From positions 6,138,854-6,202,853 of the forward strand of contig CP093830.1 in NCBI GenBank assembly GCA_033063855.1: DNA of 64,000 nucleotides, written 5' to 3'. Shown piece by piece: positions 22,301 to 34,294 of this stretch. The first letter of the stretch is position 1; each line of letters opens with the position of its first letter. Position numbers and translations under genes: made by a program. The DNA comes from Smittia aterrima (taxonomy: Eukaryota; Arthropoda; Insecta; Diptera; Chironomidae). Below the pieces are notes generated by a model. It searched no databases. It was not told the origin of the DNA and was given only the letters and a program-made list of their open reading frames with translations.

Positions 22301-25300
22301 AGTTTTTCCTTTTTTCCTACATTATTGCATGCTTGTGAAACATTATTCAATCGATATAAATATAAAAAAAAAGTTTCCACATTAAAACTTTATTTTTTGT
22401 TTCATTCGCTTGAGCTCAAGTGTTCTGAACAAACATAAAATTGTTAATAACATTCATTCGCAATATTCGAAGTAGAAACATTTCTACACCTTTCCACCGT
22501 GAAATGAGCAATGAAAGCGCAACTTCAACTGACAAGACATGAGTTATGCAATAATCCAATCGATTAAGATGTAAGAAGCTGCTGCTGCTTGCTGTTCGTC
22601 TTGTCGAAGGAGCGCGCGTTGCCCAGAGGCAAAATTAAGATTGATTACACGCATTAGTCCGTCAGTCGGTCGATCTATTTAAATGAATATGATTATAGGA
22701 AATTGCTAAGGAGACTGCGGAAGACGGTGATACCTGTCGTTTGCACAAAGATGACAATCGCTTGACTGAAATGAGCTCAAGAAGAGGCCGAAACTCTTTT
22801 CCTCATCGCTCTTAATGCTTAGTAAATTAAACATTTGTTTAGCACTTTGACACGCAAAAAGCAGAAAGAGAATATTTCGTGAGAAAACGAGCACTTAATT
22901 AGACATCGAAGGTCGAGGAGGGAAACGACTGTGGAGTAGTTCTTTTATAATTGAGGCGTCGTTTCAGATTTTTAATGTTATGAGATGTCATAGATCATAC
23001 AAACTTGTTGAGTACGAAGGCTAGTAGAAGGGGCGATTGCAAGTTAGGACAATGATTCGAGGTCTTGAAGGAGTTATTCACTTCATGGAATTTCCAATAA
23101 CGATCACACTTGACTCTCCCCAGCCAAACAAACTGTTTAACGTCTCAAGTATCCTTAACAGCCCGAAGCGACGTATTGACTTGCTCGAATACGATCAATA
23201 AGATTAGGCTTCTTTTATGAGAGTTTTCAATGCTCACATCAATTTACATAAACAAGAAAATATTGTCGGATTTAGATGAATGAATTGAATGTTTTGCAAA
23301 CATTTTCTCGCGTTCGAGCACGCTCGGCTCATTTGACAATACTGGAACTGCATCGAATCACTTAATTTGTGTAACCTTGTCACATTTGTCGATGATTGAT
23401 GTTGGTTTGATTTCATTTCAATTTCGTTTCAGTCAGGACACTTTATGACTCGCACGGCACGCTCAATGCGAAAATGATTCAATTATAAAAAAATTAATTT
23501 TTCTCATTCAATTTTAACGAAACGATGTAGCGATTCGCTTAGCACGATCTTCGAGATGGAAAAGTGAATCTCACTTACATAATCTTCTGATGAACGGTGT
23601 GTTGTGTGGCTTTTTACAACACCGCTAAGTTTGCTGAGACAAACCGAGAGGTAAAAGAAAACGCGAGTTTAATGCGTACGGAAAGTTATTCCGTGCTTAA
23701 CAAAAAATTATCAAAACGACTCGGCACGTTTCTGTTTCTTGCTTTATCTCGATCAGTGCAATTGCAACACTCTGATGGATTTGGGCTCGTGAGAAATTCT
23801 TGCGGGTCGCCACGGGTGGAAATTCAATGAAGGGGGGAAAGGAGGGCAGGGAGCGGAATAGTTTTTAATCGATTCCTTCGTTAGCTCTTTGATCTGATTA
23901 AAGATTTGATACTTTCAAAAACAACTCAATTACGATTAAAATTCCAGCGAAAGCTCTGAACTCGCAAACTCCATTGCACTTTGCACGAGTCGATTAAGAG
24001 CAAGATTAGTTAATTCATTTAATCTGTCAGTTGTTTGCGCAAATGACTTGTAAGTTTTTTTTTCTTTCTTGCACATGTCAAGTAATAAACATAAACATTT
24101 CACAAGAACCCCATCTGGCTTCTAACGCCTCAACAAGACAATTGTGAATCTCAACGCCTCTTTGCAATTACTTGTTAGATTATTTAGTTAGTTTGTTTGT
24201 TGCTGTCTCGTCTCAAGATCTTAGTCTCTCACTCTATCTATTGCGAATGGCCTTAGAGCAACATCGGCTGCTTAAACTCACACCCAGCAATGCTTAGCAC
24301 ACCCAGTTTCTACCGATAATAATTATTTCATTAGCTTTGGCGAGCATGTTTAAGGATGTCGATCGGCAATGCTTTTTATTTTCTCGTGCGAGAAACTGTA
24401 ACAGAATCAAGTTGTTGTTTGACCTTCACACGCTGACGCTGCCGCTCACAGTTCCTGTCAATCGATTAAGCCAATTAGCCGCCGATTAAGAATTTAGATT
24501 TAATTGCTGCTGGTGTTTTAAGTTCATCGACTCAGTGAATCACTTGCGAGAGATTAAGAAGACATTTTACGGATTCCCCACGTCTTCACGTTCAAGGTTG
24601 AGTTAATGATGTAGCGAGCGGATTTCTCGCTAAGGCGAAAACGCGTCAAAGAAGAAAAACACTTCGCGTTTCTTTCCTCTTCGGATTTCTGACCTATTTC
24701 TTCTGCAATTCGTCGTTGTCGAGAGCTCAGCTGTCGGAAAGTGAAAGTCACTCAAAATATCAAACTATTCATGAGCTCATAAGTTAGCATAACGTCATTT
24801 GAATATTCCGTTTGTATTGCACATTTCTCGGAGCAAACAGCGAAACGCGGTTCGCTTGACGAAAGACAAAAAAAAAGCGAGAGATTTGTGTAAAACAATT
24901 TGTCCGCTCGCTGAAAATTTATGTAAAAAAATATCTGGGATCTGGTGCTGGACCGTAAAACTAGTGAAACAAAAGAGGCAGCGAATCATTGTTTAATGCC
25001 ATAACTGGAATTGCTCCATAATCAATGCCTGCAATATTTCTTTCTTACACAAAGTTATCGATAAATTGCCCGCTATTAAATTTTTGTCAGAAATATAATT
25101 TTTTTGGTTTTGTAATTTAAAGCGGCAGGTTTCTTTCCTCCGCTCTCCTCGCCTGGTCCGTGACTCGTTTTCATAATTCTTTCTTTTTGCATTCTCCTGG
25201 TTAAAAATTTCCGCGAGACTAATGAACCTAATTGCTGAAGTTAACGATTTATGTATGAGGAATGAGTTGGCTTGTAAGCTACAGGCGACGTTTGAACTTT

Positions 25301-25939
25301 AAATTGTCGCTGAACATGACAACACCCGGAAGAATTGATTTTGATCTTAACAAACATTATTCAGGATTTTTTTTACTTCAGACGACAAAAGAATAAAGAA
25401 AGAAGAATTGCATTCTGATCATCAATTTTGTTTTACTGCCTCGAGGTTCCGCATTCTTTCATGATCGGTCGGTGATCTTTCTCATCGCCGAAATAAAATG
25501 CCATCGCAAAAGAACTGAGCGCAAAAGTTCAGCAGTGAAAGTGATCACAGAGAAGAAGCTCGTGTGTTCCACTTTGTCTCTGATGTTATGTGATGACTTA
25601 AAGTGTTATGTTAGCTCATTTTTCGTCTGACTGGGTGGAAACTGGTTTATTGAACCTTTTTTTCCGATAATTGTCGAGTCGTTTCATCACCCGACTATTT
25701 AGCTAAGCGATCAGCTGACGATTAGCGAAGTCTTAATTGCAGAAATAAAATGAAAGACCGGAGTCGATCGAGGAAAGTGATTTTTAATTTGAATCATTAA
25801 CTGACACATTAAAACTTAATCGAGCTACAAGAGACTGGGTGCCGTTCATTAAGTGAATCGTCAGCGCATTCTTTACGATTCAAGTTCAATGAAAGTTCAA
25901 TAAAAGGTTTCCGAAACAGAAGTTGAGGAGTAAGTCACA
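19363..25939. other. Gene desert
   Basis: About 6.6 kb. Frames are all under ~80 codons, mostly start with non-ATG codons and show no domains. I found no tRNA, no CRISPR-like array and no LTR or terminal-repeat element. It may hold distal regulatory sequence. Confidence 0.45.
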
Positions 25940-26080
25940 ATGGATGATTCAGCTTTAATCCTTAAGTTCAGGCATTCGGAGCATCACAGCCATGACTTCT
26001 TCGACTCCGACAAAGCATCTTACGAAATGCCAATGTTTCAACTTCTTTTCGCTAGGTACTGTGAGCTTGAGATATTTTAA
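25940..26080 (+). CDS. Possible short open frame or first exon, 46 residues
   Basis: ATG in a good context (CACAATGG) opens MDDSALILKFRHSEHHSHDF and continues EMPMFQLLFARYCEL to a stop at 26078-26080. A GTGAGC donor-like site at ~26061 could instead end a first coding exon, but no partner exon was found. Composition is protein-like; no family recognised. Confidence 0.2.
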   Translation: MDDSALILKFRHSEHHSHDFFDSDKASYEMPMFQLLFARYCELEIF

Positions 26081-27334
26081 ACGACCCATTCAAGTGAGAA
26101 ATGAACTAAACGTTTCGAATCTTTCGAGCTCAAATTCACAATTATTAGCAACTTGAAACTAAACTAGGTGTGTTCTTTGCTAAAGCTTTTTGCCTTGTCT
26201 TGTTCCAAGTCGTTCGCTAACCGCTGAGTGAATAATTCAATCACAATTAAATAATTTTTTTACTATTTCAAATTTAATTCAATGCAATATGGATCGCACA
26301 GTAGAGCGTCGTCAAATGTGGGCAAATTCCTTGCTGCGATGTTGTTAGAACCCAAGAACTTAAATCAATGATTTTCTGAAGGCTTATTAAAGCGATTGTA
26401 TTGTTTTTAAATTGTTCTTTCTTAATTTTACTGTGAGCGCAATATTTTATAACTCGCACGCAACTTCAAACAACTTTGAATTACGAAATCAATTGAAGCT
26501 AAGCTTTTGCCAAAATAAAATTAGGTTTCGCGCGTCACATATCAAAGTTGAGAGTTTTTCCATCTGGTTAAATATATTTAAAGATTCCGGATTGGATGAG
26601 AGCGAGAAATCAGTTGAAAGTGAAAGCGCGACTTTAAAGAAAGTTGGAAACTCTGAATTGACTCTCTTTACGTTTGGACGTTTTTATCAACAGCAGACAT
26701 GTCGCGTTTTTATCCTCGCGGCAAATTTAATTACTTACAGCTATTTCTTGCGGAAGTCTATGCAACGACTTGCATGTAATCCAAGGAAGTCTCGCGTTTG
26801 CACCACTAAAAAACTTAAGTGTCCGATACTTTTCTTTTGTTTACACAAAAACTTTTTCCGAATTATTCTGCAAAAAATCTTTTTCACAAAAATCAATGAA
26901 ATAACTTTTTTCAATCACAACTTTTTTCTACACTCGCAAAGTAATTTTATCAATCAAAGCAATTACAGTTCAATTACCTGCAGCCAAACACTTCTTTTCA
27001 ATCGAACAGTTAAAATAACACTGAAGCTAACGAAAAATTTGTTTACCGATTGTTGTGCGAAGTGCACGGAAACGAGATGGAATGAAGACTGAGAGACCGT
27101 CAGTGCTTTTCTTTAAGTTTTCTTTCAACATGAGCTTGAGCTTTTTCTTTCTTTGTCGAAGAAATTCGTTGTGTTTGAATTTTGGCGCTAGTTGGACGTT
27201 TTCCAAATTCTTATTAGAAAACGTTTTCATAAAAGCATTCAGATTCAAATTTTGCCGCAACAACTTTACTTTTTATTTACAATTTCTTCTTTTACAAAGT
27301 AGTTTTTATTTCCGCGGAATTCGCTGTTGATAAA
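26081..27334. other. AT-rich intergenic region upstream of the ZAD pair
   Basis: A 226-codon frame at 26412-27092 is long but starts without ATG, is rich in Phe/Asn/Lys as expected from AT-rich noncoding DNA, and shows no motif. It is not called as a gene. The ZAD promoter should lie in the last few hundred bases. Confidence 0.45.
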
Positions 27335-28330
27335 ATGCCGATTTGTCGGCTTTGTGGTGAAAATAAGAGTCACGATGAACTGGTATCATCGCTTGACTCT
27401 AGAAGTGATTTAATCACCTGTAAACAAGTGATTGAATATTTTTGCCGTATCGAATTAAGTTCAAACCCGCTCCTGCCACAAAAAGTTTGCAAATCTTGCG
27501 GCGATTTTACTCTATCGGTCACACGATTCTGCTTGAAAGTTGATAACGTACAAAAGGATTTACAAAAACAAGAACATCAAGTCGAATTCAATGATCCAGA
27601 GCCAGAGAAAATAAACACCGAACATTCATTCGAATCAATCGATTTGACTGAAAAAAATTCATTCGATGCTGCTGATCTCATGCCTTACTCTCCAGAGGTT
27701 GTCAAAGTTGTTACGTATCCTATGAGGAGAAGAAGTATCGCTCAAAAAGTAAGTTCTTTATTCATGAATGGAAAATTAAAACGATTTTAAATTTTCTTGT
27801 TTTAGACAATACGCAACGTAATCGAAGACATCGAGCTCGTGTTCGGAAATCTGACACCCGATATAATTTTAGAATATGATTCCATTGGCATTAATTTGGA
27901 TGATTTAATGGAAGGCGGAGAAATTCCGTCTGAATGGCTGAAAACATTTAAAGACTACAGAACATGGGAAGATTTGAGTTTGACTGCAAATTGCTCGTGT
28001 AGAATATTTTCAACTGACTTCTTCGATGTCCTAACACACGACTGCTGGCTCCCAAGATCAGGACGAAGTGTTAACTGTGGGATATGCGATAAAAATTGTC
28101 GAAATTCTTTTCAAAGCACAATTATCAATCACATGGTTCGTTATCATGATGAATTTCTCAAATTCTGCTGCGTCGTCTGCTCAATAACCTTTTACAACAT
28201 GCCTTGCTTGATGTCACACTACAAAGCATCTCATCCATTACTAAATCTTCCAATCTACCCCTGCTTAATTTGCGGCCTTTACTGCTCGAGTATTCATCAT
28301 CTAAAAGATCATAAACAACGCCTTCATTAG
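27335..28330 (+). CDS. ZAD-type C2H2 zinc-finger protein, tandem copy 1
   Basis: Exons 27335-27748 and 27806-28330 (57-nt phase-0 intron) encode 312 residues. The N-terminus MPICRLCGENKSHDELV is a zinc-finger-associated domain (ZAD) with Cys4, Cys7, Cys52 and Cys55 (KVCKSCG). A central acidic linker follows. Exon 2 holds a segment shared with the neighbour (INLDDLMEGGEIPSEWLK), an atypical Cys-rich stretch (CGICDKNC), and C2H2 fingers CCVVCSITFYNMPCLMSHY and CLICGLYCSSIHHLKDHK. ZAD proteins dimerise through the ZAD and bind DNA in the nucleus; targets are unknown here. AATAAA is at 28429-28434. It is a tandem paralog of the next gene, with identical intron position and phase. Confidence 0.85.
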
Positions 28331-28645
28331 AAAACCATGTGATAAGAGAATATTTCTCGATCATTCACAATCAGCTGATTGAACCTTTGTTGTTCTGGAT
28401 CTTTCCGAAATCTTTTTCGCCGAACGTCAATAAAATTTACAAGAAATCTACCTGAATGAAATTTTGTTAGTGTTTGTTAATGATTGGCGTCAGGCTGCTG
28501 GGAATATCCAGCAAGTATTTATTTCATTGATGGTTTTTCCTAAGTGTGTTTAAGACTGCTACATAAATAGAGTTTCGCCGACAAAGCCAGTTAGTATCAA
28601 AGTGAATCTTCTGGTGAACAAATAATAGTTTTTGCTTAAGACAAG
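28331..28645. promoter_or_regulatory. Spacer and promoter region between the two ZAD genes
   Basis: Contains the poly(A) signal of copy 1 and, near 28560, CATAAATAGAG, a TATA-like element. It is followed ~25-30 nt later by CCAGTTAG, initiator-like. The start codon of copy 2 is ~55 nt beyond. Confidence 0.4.
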
Positions 28646-29728
28646 ATGAAGAACATTTGCCGACTTTGTGGATGTGCCAAGAGCTTCGATGAGCTCGTAA
28701 TCTCGCTTCAGAAAAACATTGGAATTGTTTCGTTCAAAGAGTTTATTGAATATTATTGTCGCATCACTTTAAAGTCGGATCCAGATCTTCCGCAGAAGGT
28801 TTGTCTTACTTGCAAGGACTCAGTTGTTAAATTCTCTGAATTTAGTTATTCTGTCGAGAAACAGCAGTCGCAGCTTGAGAAGGAAGATCAGAAAGCTATT
28901 AAAATTAAGACTGAGTCTAGAACTGAAGATTCATCTGGCTACGAAACGGAAATTAACGAGGATGACATTCAACCTTCGAAGAAGAAACAAAAGTTTGCCG
29001 AAGATCCAATGGATTCTTTATTAATCACAATATTAGAGTGTGACGACCATAACAACCATGATCAATTTCATGATGACAACAACGAAAAGCAGAGAAGAAT
29101 CTCAAGTGAAAAACCTAAAGAAAGCGTTACGGTAAGTCCTTGAGATGATAAACAAGATGACAATGAATTGATTGATTTCATTTATTTTCAGAAACTCTCT
29201 GAGACTCTCGCCAGCGTTGAAAAGATTTTCGGAAAAGTGGACCCATCATCAGATGATTTTGATCACATCAGCATTAACCTCTCGGAATTGAAAAAAGATG
29301 GAGAAGTTCCGATTAATTGGCTGAAGCAATACAAAGACTCGGAAACGTGGAAGGAGATCAAGTTCACTTGCAATTGCCCGTGCAAGAAGAAATTTGAGAA
29401 TTTCGATGATTTCTTTAAACATCAACAGAAGCTTCCAAAAGAGGCTCGACATTTTTTTTGTAATTCGTGCGATAAGACGACTGCCAGTTCAACATCATCC
29501 ATCATCAACCACACAACTCGAACCCATTTGCCTTTCGCCAAGTTCTGCTGCATCGTCTGCTCGAAGGTTTTCTATAATTTGCCTTACTTATCGCGGCATT
29601 ATCGTGACTGCCATCCAAACTCAGAGTTTAATCTGTTTCCCTGCTTGGAATGTGGAACTTACTATCAAAACAAAAGCGCTCTCATTTCCCATAAGAAATC
29701 TCATGGCAAAGGGTCAAGAAAGAAGTAA
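28646..29728 (+). CDS. ZAD-type C2H2 zinc-finger protein, tandem copy 2
   Basis: Exons 28646-29131 and 29192-29728 (60-nt phase-0 intron) encode 340 residues. The ZAD is MKNICRLCGCAKSFDELV..KVCLTCKD with Cys5, Cys8, Cys53 and Cys56. The linker is Lys/Glu/Asp-rich with a basic KKKQK patch that could be a nuclear localisation signal. Exon 2 carries the shared segment (INLSELKKDGEVPINWLK), an atypical finger (CNSCDKTTASSTSSIINH), then CCIVCSKVFYNLPYLSRHY and CLECGTYYQNKSALISHKK. The C-terminus is basic. It is probably a sequence-specific DNA-binding regulator. It converges on LRR gene 3, whose stop codon is 60 bp away. Confidence 0.85.
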
Positions 29729-29788
29729 CTTTAGAATGTGACAAAATTATATTTTATTTATTAAAGATTTTATTGAGAATCGAAGCGT

Positions 29789-30624
29789 TTAAGCTTTTCT
29801 GTTGGGATAATTGAGAATGTTAAAGCAAAAGTTTTTCTTCAAAATATCTAAAAATGATGGGCGTGGTACGCTGTATTGACGATGGACACCCAGGTCATCA
29901 GATTTCCTTTCAGCTTCGTATTCATTGAGCTCATCAACATCATTGCCAATCATCGGACACGTAACTTTGCAGGGACATTTTTTCCGAAGTACTTCAATGA
30001 ACTCTTCAATTTTGTCAAAAGCAAGTGAGTCGACGTTGATGCATTTGTTTCCGAGGAAATTGGCGTAGACCAGGTTGTCTAAATTCTGAAGCAGATTCGA
30101 TCCAACAGTTTTAATAAAATTTCTGCTGAAGTCGACGAATTGGATTTGCGGATTATGTTGGAACAAATCGCTATCGAGGTTCTCGATTTTGTTTTCAATG
30201 AGATAAAGTTCCTCTAAGTTTGGCCAACCCTTTAAAACCGTCGAGCTAATTGTTGCGAGATTGGTTTGCCGAACGTCAATCGTTATAAGATTTGGAAGAA
30301 ACTTCTCGAGGCATGTCGGGAAGAATGTGAATTTCTTCGACTTTACCAACAAAATAGATTGAACGTCATTGCTGCCTTTTCCTTCAATGTGTTTGCCTAG
30401 AACTTCAGTGAATTCTCGTTCCATGAGTTTCTCAATTGGACTGGAAGAGCCATCGATCTCACACGTGTATCCATTGTATGAAACTTGCTTAAAATCACAA
30501 GTGATAATCACGCTGTAACTCTGGCTAGCGATTGTGAGCAGGATAAGAATTGTTTTGAACGATGAATACCTTAAATTGAATGAGAAGTTTAGATTAGAGT
30601 CAACAGGAGTTTGATCTCTTACAT
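29789..30624 (-). CDS. Secreted leucine-rich-repeat protein (LRR gene 3), start codon split by an intron
   Basis: Exon 1 supplies AT of the start codon (30624-30623); a 53-nt intron, 30570-30622, follows; exon 2, 30569-29789, begins with the G. The 260-residue protein starts MYSSFKTILILLTIASQSYS, a signal peptide found only with this splice. The N-terminal domain has the family motif GKHIEGKGSNDVQ. LRRs include LEELYLIENKIENLDSDLF and IQFVDFSRNFIKTVGSNLL. A Cys cap (KKCPCKVTCPM) follows. The tail is short and lacks the long coiled coil of LRR gene 4. It shares the AT|G arrangement with gene 4, so they are tandem duplicates. Function unknown; secretion is well supported. Confidence 0.8.
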
Positions 30625-31098
30625 TTTAAAAAGTTTTCCTCCGAAAACCGAAGAATCCGAGAACTTATCGCTTCGAAACTGTTTCGGCGATGACGACAGA
30701 ACTTTTCTAAAGAAACAGGAAATGGAACAAAAGAATTTGTTTTACTGAAAAGAAACTTTCTCCCTGTTTACACTTACGAACTTTTCTTTTACTCGTTAGT
30801 CAACAATTTGTAATGCTCTTGATTAAAATTGATTTCTTCTACATTAATTAGTGATTAACTCAAATAATGGACAAAAAATTAATCGAGACACGTTGGAGAC
30901 AAATCGACTGAGAACTAAAGAAAAAGAAGAAAACGATCCCTTGAGTGGAGAAGGTCCCCCATTCGCTTCATCGCTCAGAATTCAAACTTCTCGTTATAAA
31001 TTTCTTCGACACAAATATTTTATTGAACAAAATTCGTTTTATAAAGGAAATGTATGAATAAACAAATAATAAAATTACTGTTGAGTTGACTCTAATGT
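30625..31098. other. Spacer between LRR genes 3 and 4
   Basis: Contains the promoter of gene 3 and the 3' UTR of gene 4, both on the minus strand. The 68-codon plus-strand frame at 30851-31057 has no support. Confidence 0.4.
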
Positions 31099-32152
31099 TT
31101 AACGCCTAACACATTTCAAGCCGTCTTTATGATCATCTTTCAATAAATCTTCCTTTACCATTGGATCAGCAGCAGGTTCCACGGAGTTTCCGAAAACCGT
31201 ATCATGACCAATAACGAGGGCTTCTAGTCTTTCCATCCTTCTCTCAAGTTTATCATTGAAAGCTTCGAGTTTTTCCAACCTCTTATCATGTTCTTCTTTG
31301 TAGCCTTTCATTTTCGTTAGATCTTGAGCGAGTTTCTGTAGTTTTTGATTAGTTTTCTTAAAATCGTTGATTAAATAGAGTTGCTCCTGAGCTCTTTCTT
31401 TTATATTAGCCTGATTCGTGGTAACCATATAAAGCAAATTTTCGACTTGACTATCTACATCACATCTTTGAGGGCAGACACATTCAGATCGGAACTTAGC
31501 AGTTAAAAGTTTATATTCTTCCTTGGTCTTGGCATTTACGTCGATGCAGGGATTCGACTCAAATCGAGCCTCTTCAAGGTATATGAGATAGAAAAGCAGA
31601 TCTTCACCGACGTGTAAAATGCTATTGCCTTCGAAGTTGAGGAATTGAATCGTTCGGCAAAACGCAAACACATCGCCGTTGAGTAACCAGATTTTGTTTT
31701 CAGAGAGATCGAGAACCTTCAAGTTTTCAAAATAAAATAAATCATACTTATTAACCTCAGAAACGTCTGTTCTTTGAATGTGCATCACTTCTAGGTTCAT
31801 AAAGTATCTGCTAATATTTTTTATGTCTGTCAACTTTTTCACATTAACCAGTTTTAAAATCTTCACGTCTTCATTGCTTCGACCTGCCTGATGATCACCG
31901 GTAAATCCAGTGAACTCAATAGAATCGGTGTTTTCAGCTTCGGCGTCATGATAGCTGCAGCCATAGCCTGAGATGCGATTCCCCAAGTATTCATATTCCA
32001 TATCTTGAAATTGACAAGGAATGGACATGCCGTTCGCCTTCAAAGCCATCGCGAGTAAGAGAATGAAAAGTTTCATCCTAGAAAACCTTTAAATAAAAGG
32101 AATATTCATCTCATTTAAAAGGTGTCGCTGTAAAGAAAGATGTTACTTACAT
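31099..32152 (-). CDS. Secreted leucine-rich-repeat protein with C-terminal coiled coil (LRR gene 4)
   Basis: AT of the start codon is at 32152-32151, the intron is 32078-32150 (73 nt), and exon 2 is 32077-31099; the product is 326 residues. An ATG in exon 2 at 32076 directly follows the junction (MMKLFILLLAMALKANG), so a signal peptide is made either way. The N-terminal domain has TGDHQAGRSNEDVKI. About four LRRs (LKVLDLSENKIWLLNGDVF, IQFLNFEGNSILHVGEDLL) are followed by CVCPQRC. A ~90-residue coiled coil comes next (KTNQKLQKLAQDLTKMKG; DKRLEKLEAFNDKLERRMER). Signal peptide, LRRs, Cys cap and coiled coil recall mosquito LRIM/APL1 immune proteins; this is architectural likeness only. Confidence 0.82.
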
Positions 32153-32410
32153 TTTAAAAACTTCAATGGATTGCACACTTAATAGATAAAAAATTTCTTC
32201 AACAATTTGTTCTGAGATGAAATGAGACACAAGGGGATGATGTTACAAGAATGTAACATAACGCGGTTTCTAAACGTTGTCTCCAAAAGAAATTGACGAC
32301 TTGATTCGCTTCAATAATTTAAACTTGAGATTTAGTTTTACGTTATTAACATTGAAACTAAGTTCCGATGTCGTGACTTGCTTTACAAATAATATTTTCC
32401 CGTCGATGTC

Positions 32411-32422
32411 ACCGATCAGTCT
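32411..32422 (+). promoter_or_regulatory. Initiator shared by the two GalNAc-transferase genes
   Basis: ACCGATCAGTCT occurs here, 26 nt before the chosen start codon of GalNAc-transferase 1, and again at 34438-34449, 47 nt before that of transferase 2. It contains the arthropod initiator TCAGT. Upstream sequences have no TATA box. Confidence 0.5.
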
Positions 32423-32447
32423 TAAACTTAATTTCTTATCGAACGTA

Positions 32448-34294
32448 ATGGCTAGTCGAAGGTTCTTTCGTTATTCATTTGTGAAGTTTTTCTGCATTGT
32501 GGGTTTCCTTTGGCTTCTGATTCTTTTCTATTTAACAGTTTGGGACACTCACATCGTGAATAGAGTGAACCCGAAATTTTATGACATCGACGTTGAGCGA
32601 ATGATTCAAGAAAAGTTGGTGAACGTTGTCGAAAGAGATTTGATAGGACGAGTTAACGATGATTTAAGAGTTAATAACGAAACGATAGAAATCCACGTCG
32701 CGCAATTTAAAAATGATTATGAAAATCAAGAAGAACTCATCGACAAACCGGAATCACGATTTTCCACGAAAGCGTTTCCAAAGCCAACGCTCTCACCTCA
32801 CATTCAAGTGCTTCTACAACGATTGAACTTAACAAATCCTGGACACATGGGAGCTCCTGTGTTATTGCCTCCACATTTAGACCCAGACATTGAACTTATG
32901 TTGAACAAGAGCAGAGAGAAATATCAAATCAATGAGTTTATCTCGACGCTTGTTCCTTTAGACCGAGAACTTCCTGATATTCGAACTAAATATTGCAAGA
33001 ACATGAAATACTCAAGCAATCTTCCAATGGCATCAGTTATCATGGTTTTTCATAATGAAGCTCAATCGATGATTCTTAGATCAGTTTATGGAGTTCTCAA
33101 TCGATCACCAGAGCATTTGATAAAAGAAATTATTCTCGTAGATGATTGCAGTGACATTGGTGAGAAAGTTTCTTCAAAAAAATGATTTTCTAAGCTTTTT
33201 TTTTGTAGAAAATCTAAAGCAACCGTTGATGGAAATCGTCTCACAACTTCCAAAGGTTCGAATAGTTCGCTCTCCAACAAGAATTGGTTTGATTAAAGCG
33301 AGAATGATGGGAGCTGTCAATGCTGAGGGTCCAGCTTTAATTTTTATGGATTCACATATCGAAGTGACCACGGGTTGGCTCGAGCCTCTTCTTGATCGAC
33401 TCGCGATAAACAAAAATATAACTGCGATCTCAGTTGTCGACACTGTTGACATGTATAATCTCGAATATCGATACAGGAAAGATCCAGCAAGAGTCTCAGT
33501 CACTGGCTTCGATTGGAATCTCATGTTCAATTGGAAAAAACCTTTTGAAGTTGAAGCAAAGAAGAGGAAGAACTTCAACGATCCAATTAGTTCACCGACG
33601 ATGTTAGGAGCTTTCTTCGTCATCGATAAAGAATATTTTGAGCTGCTTGGAATGTACGATCCGGAATGTTTGTGAAATTTCTTTGAAATATTTTGAACTG
33701 AAAATAATTTTGGTAAACTTCACAGTTGACATTTGGGGAGCAGAGAATCTTGAGTGAGTTGAACTACAATGTCTTTAATTCAACTGAACCTAAAGAGAAT
33801 TTTTCTAGACTGTCGTTTAAAGTTTGGATGTGCGGCGGTCGAGTCGAAGTAATTCCTTGCAGTCACGTTGGTCATTTGTTTAGGAAAAAGTTTCCATATT
33901 CCGTGAGAATTTAAATTTCTGCTTAGTTCATTTAATTTAACAAAAGAGTTTCAGTGGCCTCAAGGCGGCGGTGTTGTTTGGAGAAACACGGATCGACTCG
34001 CCGAGGTTTGGCTTGATGAGTACAAACGATTTTATTATCGGAAAATGGGAAAACGAAAAGACTTTGGTGACGTTTCAAAACAAAAGAAGCTCAGAGAAGA
34101 TCTCAATTGCAAACCTTTCCGTTGGTACATTGAAAATATGTGAGGACACTAAATCATTCAAAGCAAAGTTTTTAAGAAAATTTCTTTGTAGATATCCTGA
34201 CGTTGTAATTCCTGATGAACTGACGGATCCACCAAATTTTAAATTAAAAAAGAAAACAACAAAGGAGACAAAGGCACCGAATAAAACATCTTAA
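32448..34294 (+). CDS. Polypeptide GalNAc-transferase-like protein 1, lectin domain absent
   Basis: Six exons: 32448-33159, 33209-33667, 33726-33753 (28 nt), 33809-33902, 33955-34139, 34192-34294; 526 residues. The start at 32448 follows the conserved initiator and gives a short basic cytoplasmic tail plus one membrane span ([18 protein letters not shown]), i.e. a type II Golgi protein. Family GT27 landmarks: [31 protein letters not shown], the metal-binding DSH in [46 protein letters not shown] and [11 protein letters not shown]. Such enzymes transfer GalNAc from UDP-GalNAc to Ser/Thr, starting mucin-type O-glycans. The protein ends ~30 residues after [10 protein letters not shown], where family members normally continue into a ricin-type lectin domain. 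Tandem paralog downstream. Confidence 0.85.

Noticed and set aside
26412..27092. 226-codon open frame on the plus strand
   Set aside because: It begins at a non-ATG codon, is dominated by Phe, Asn, Lys and Ser as expected of AT-rich noncoding DNA, and shows no domain, repeat or splice support.
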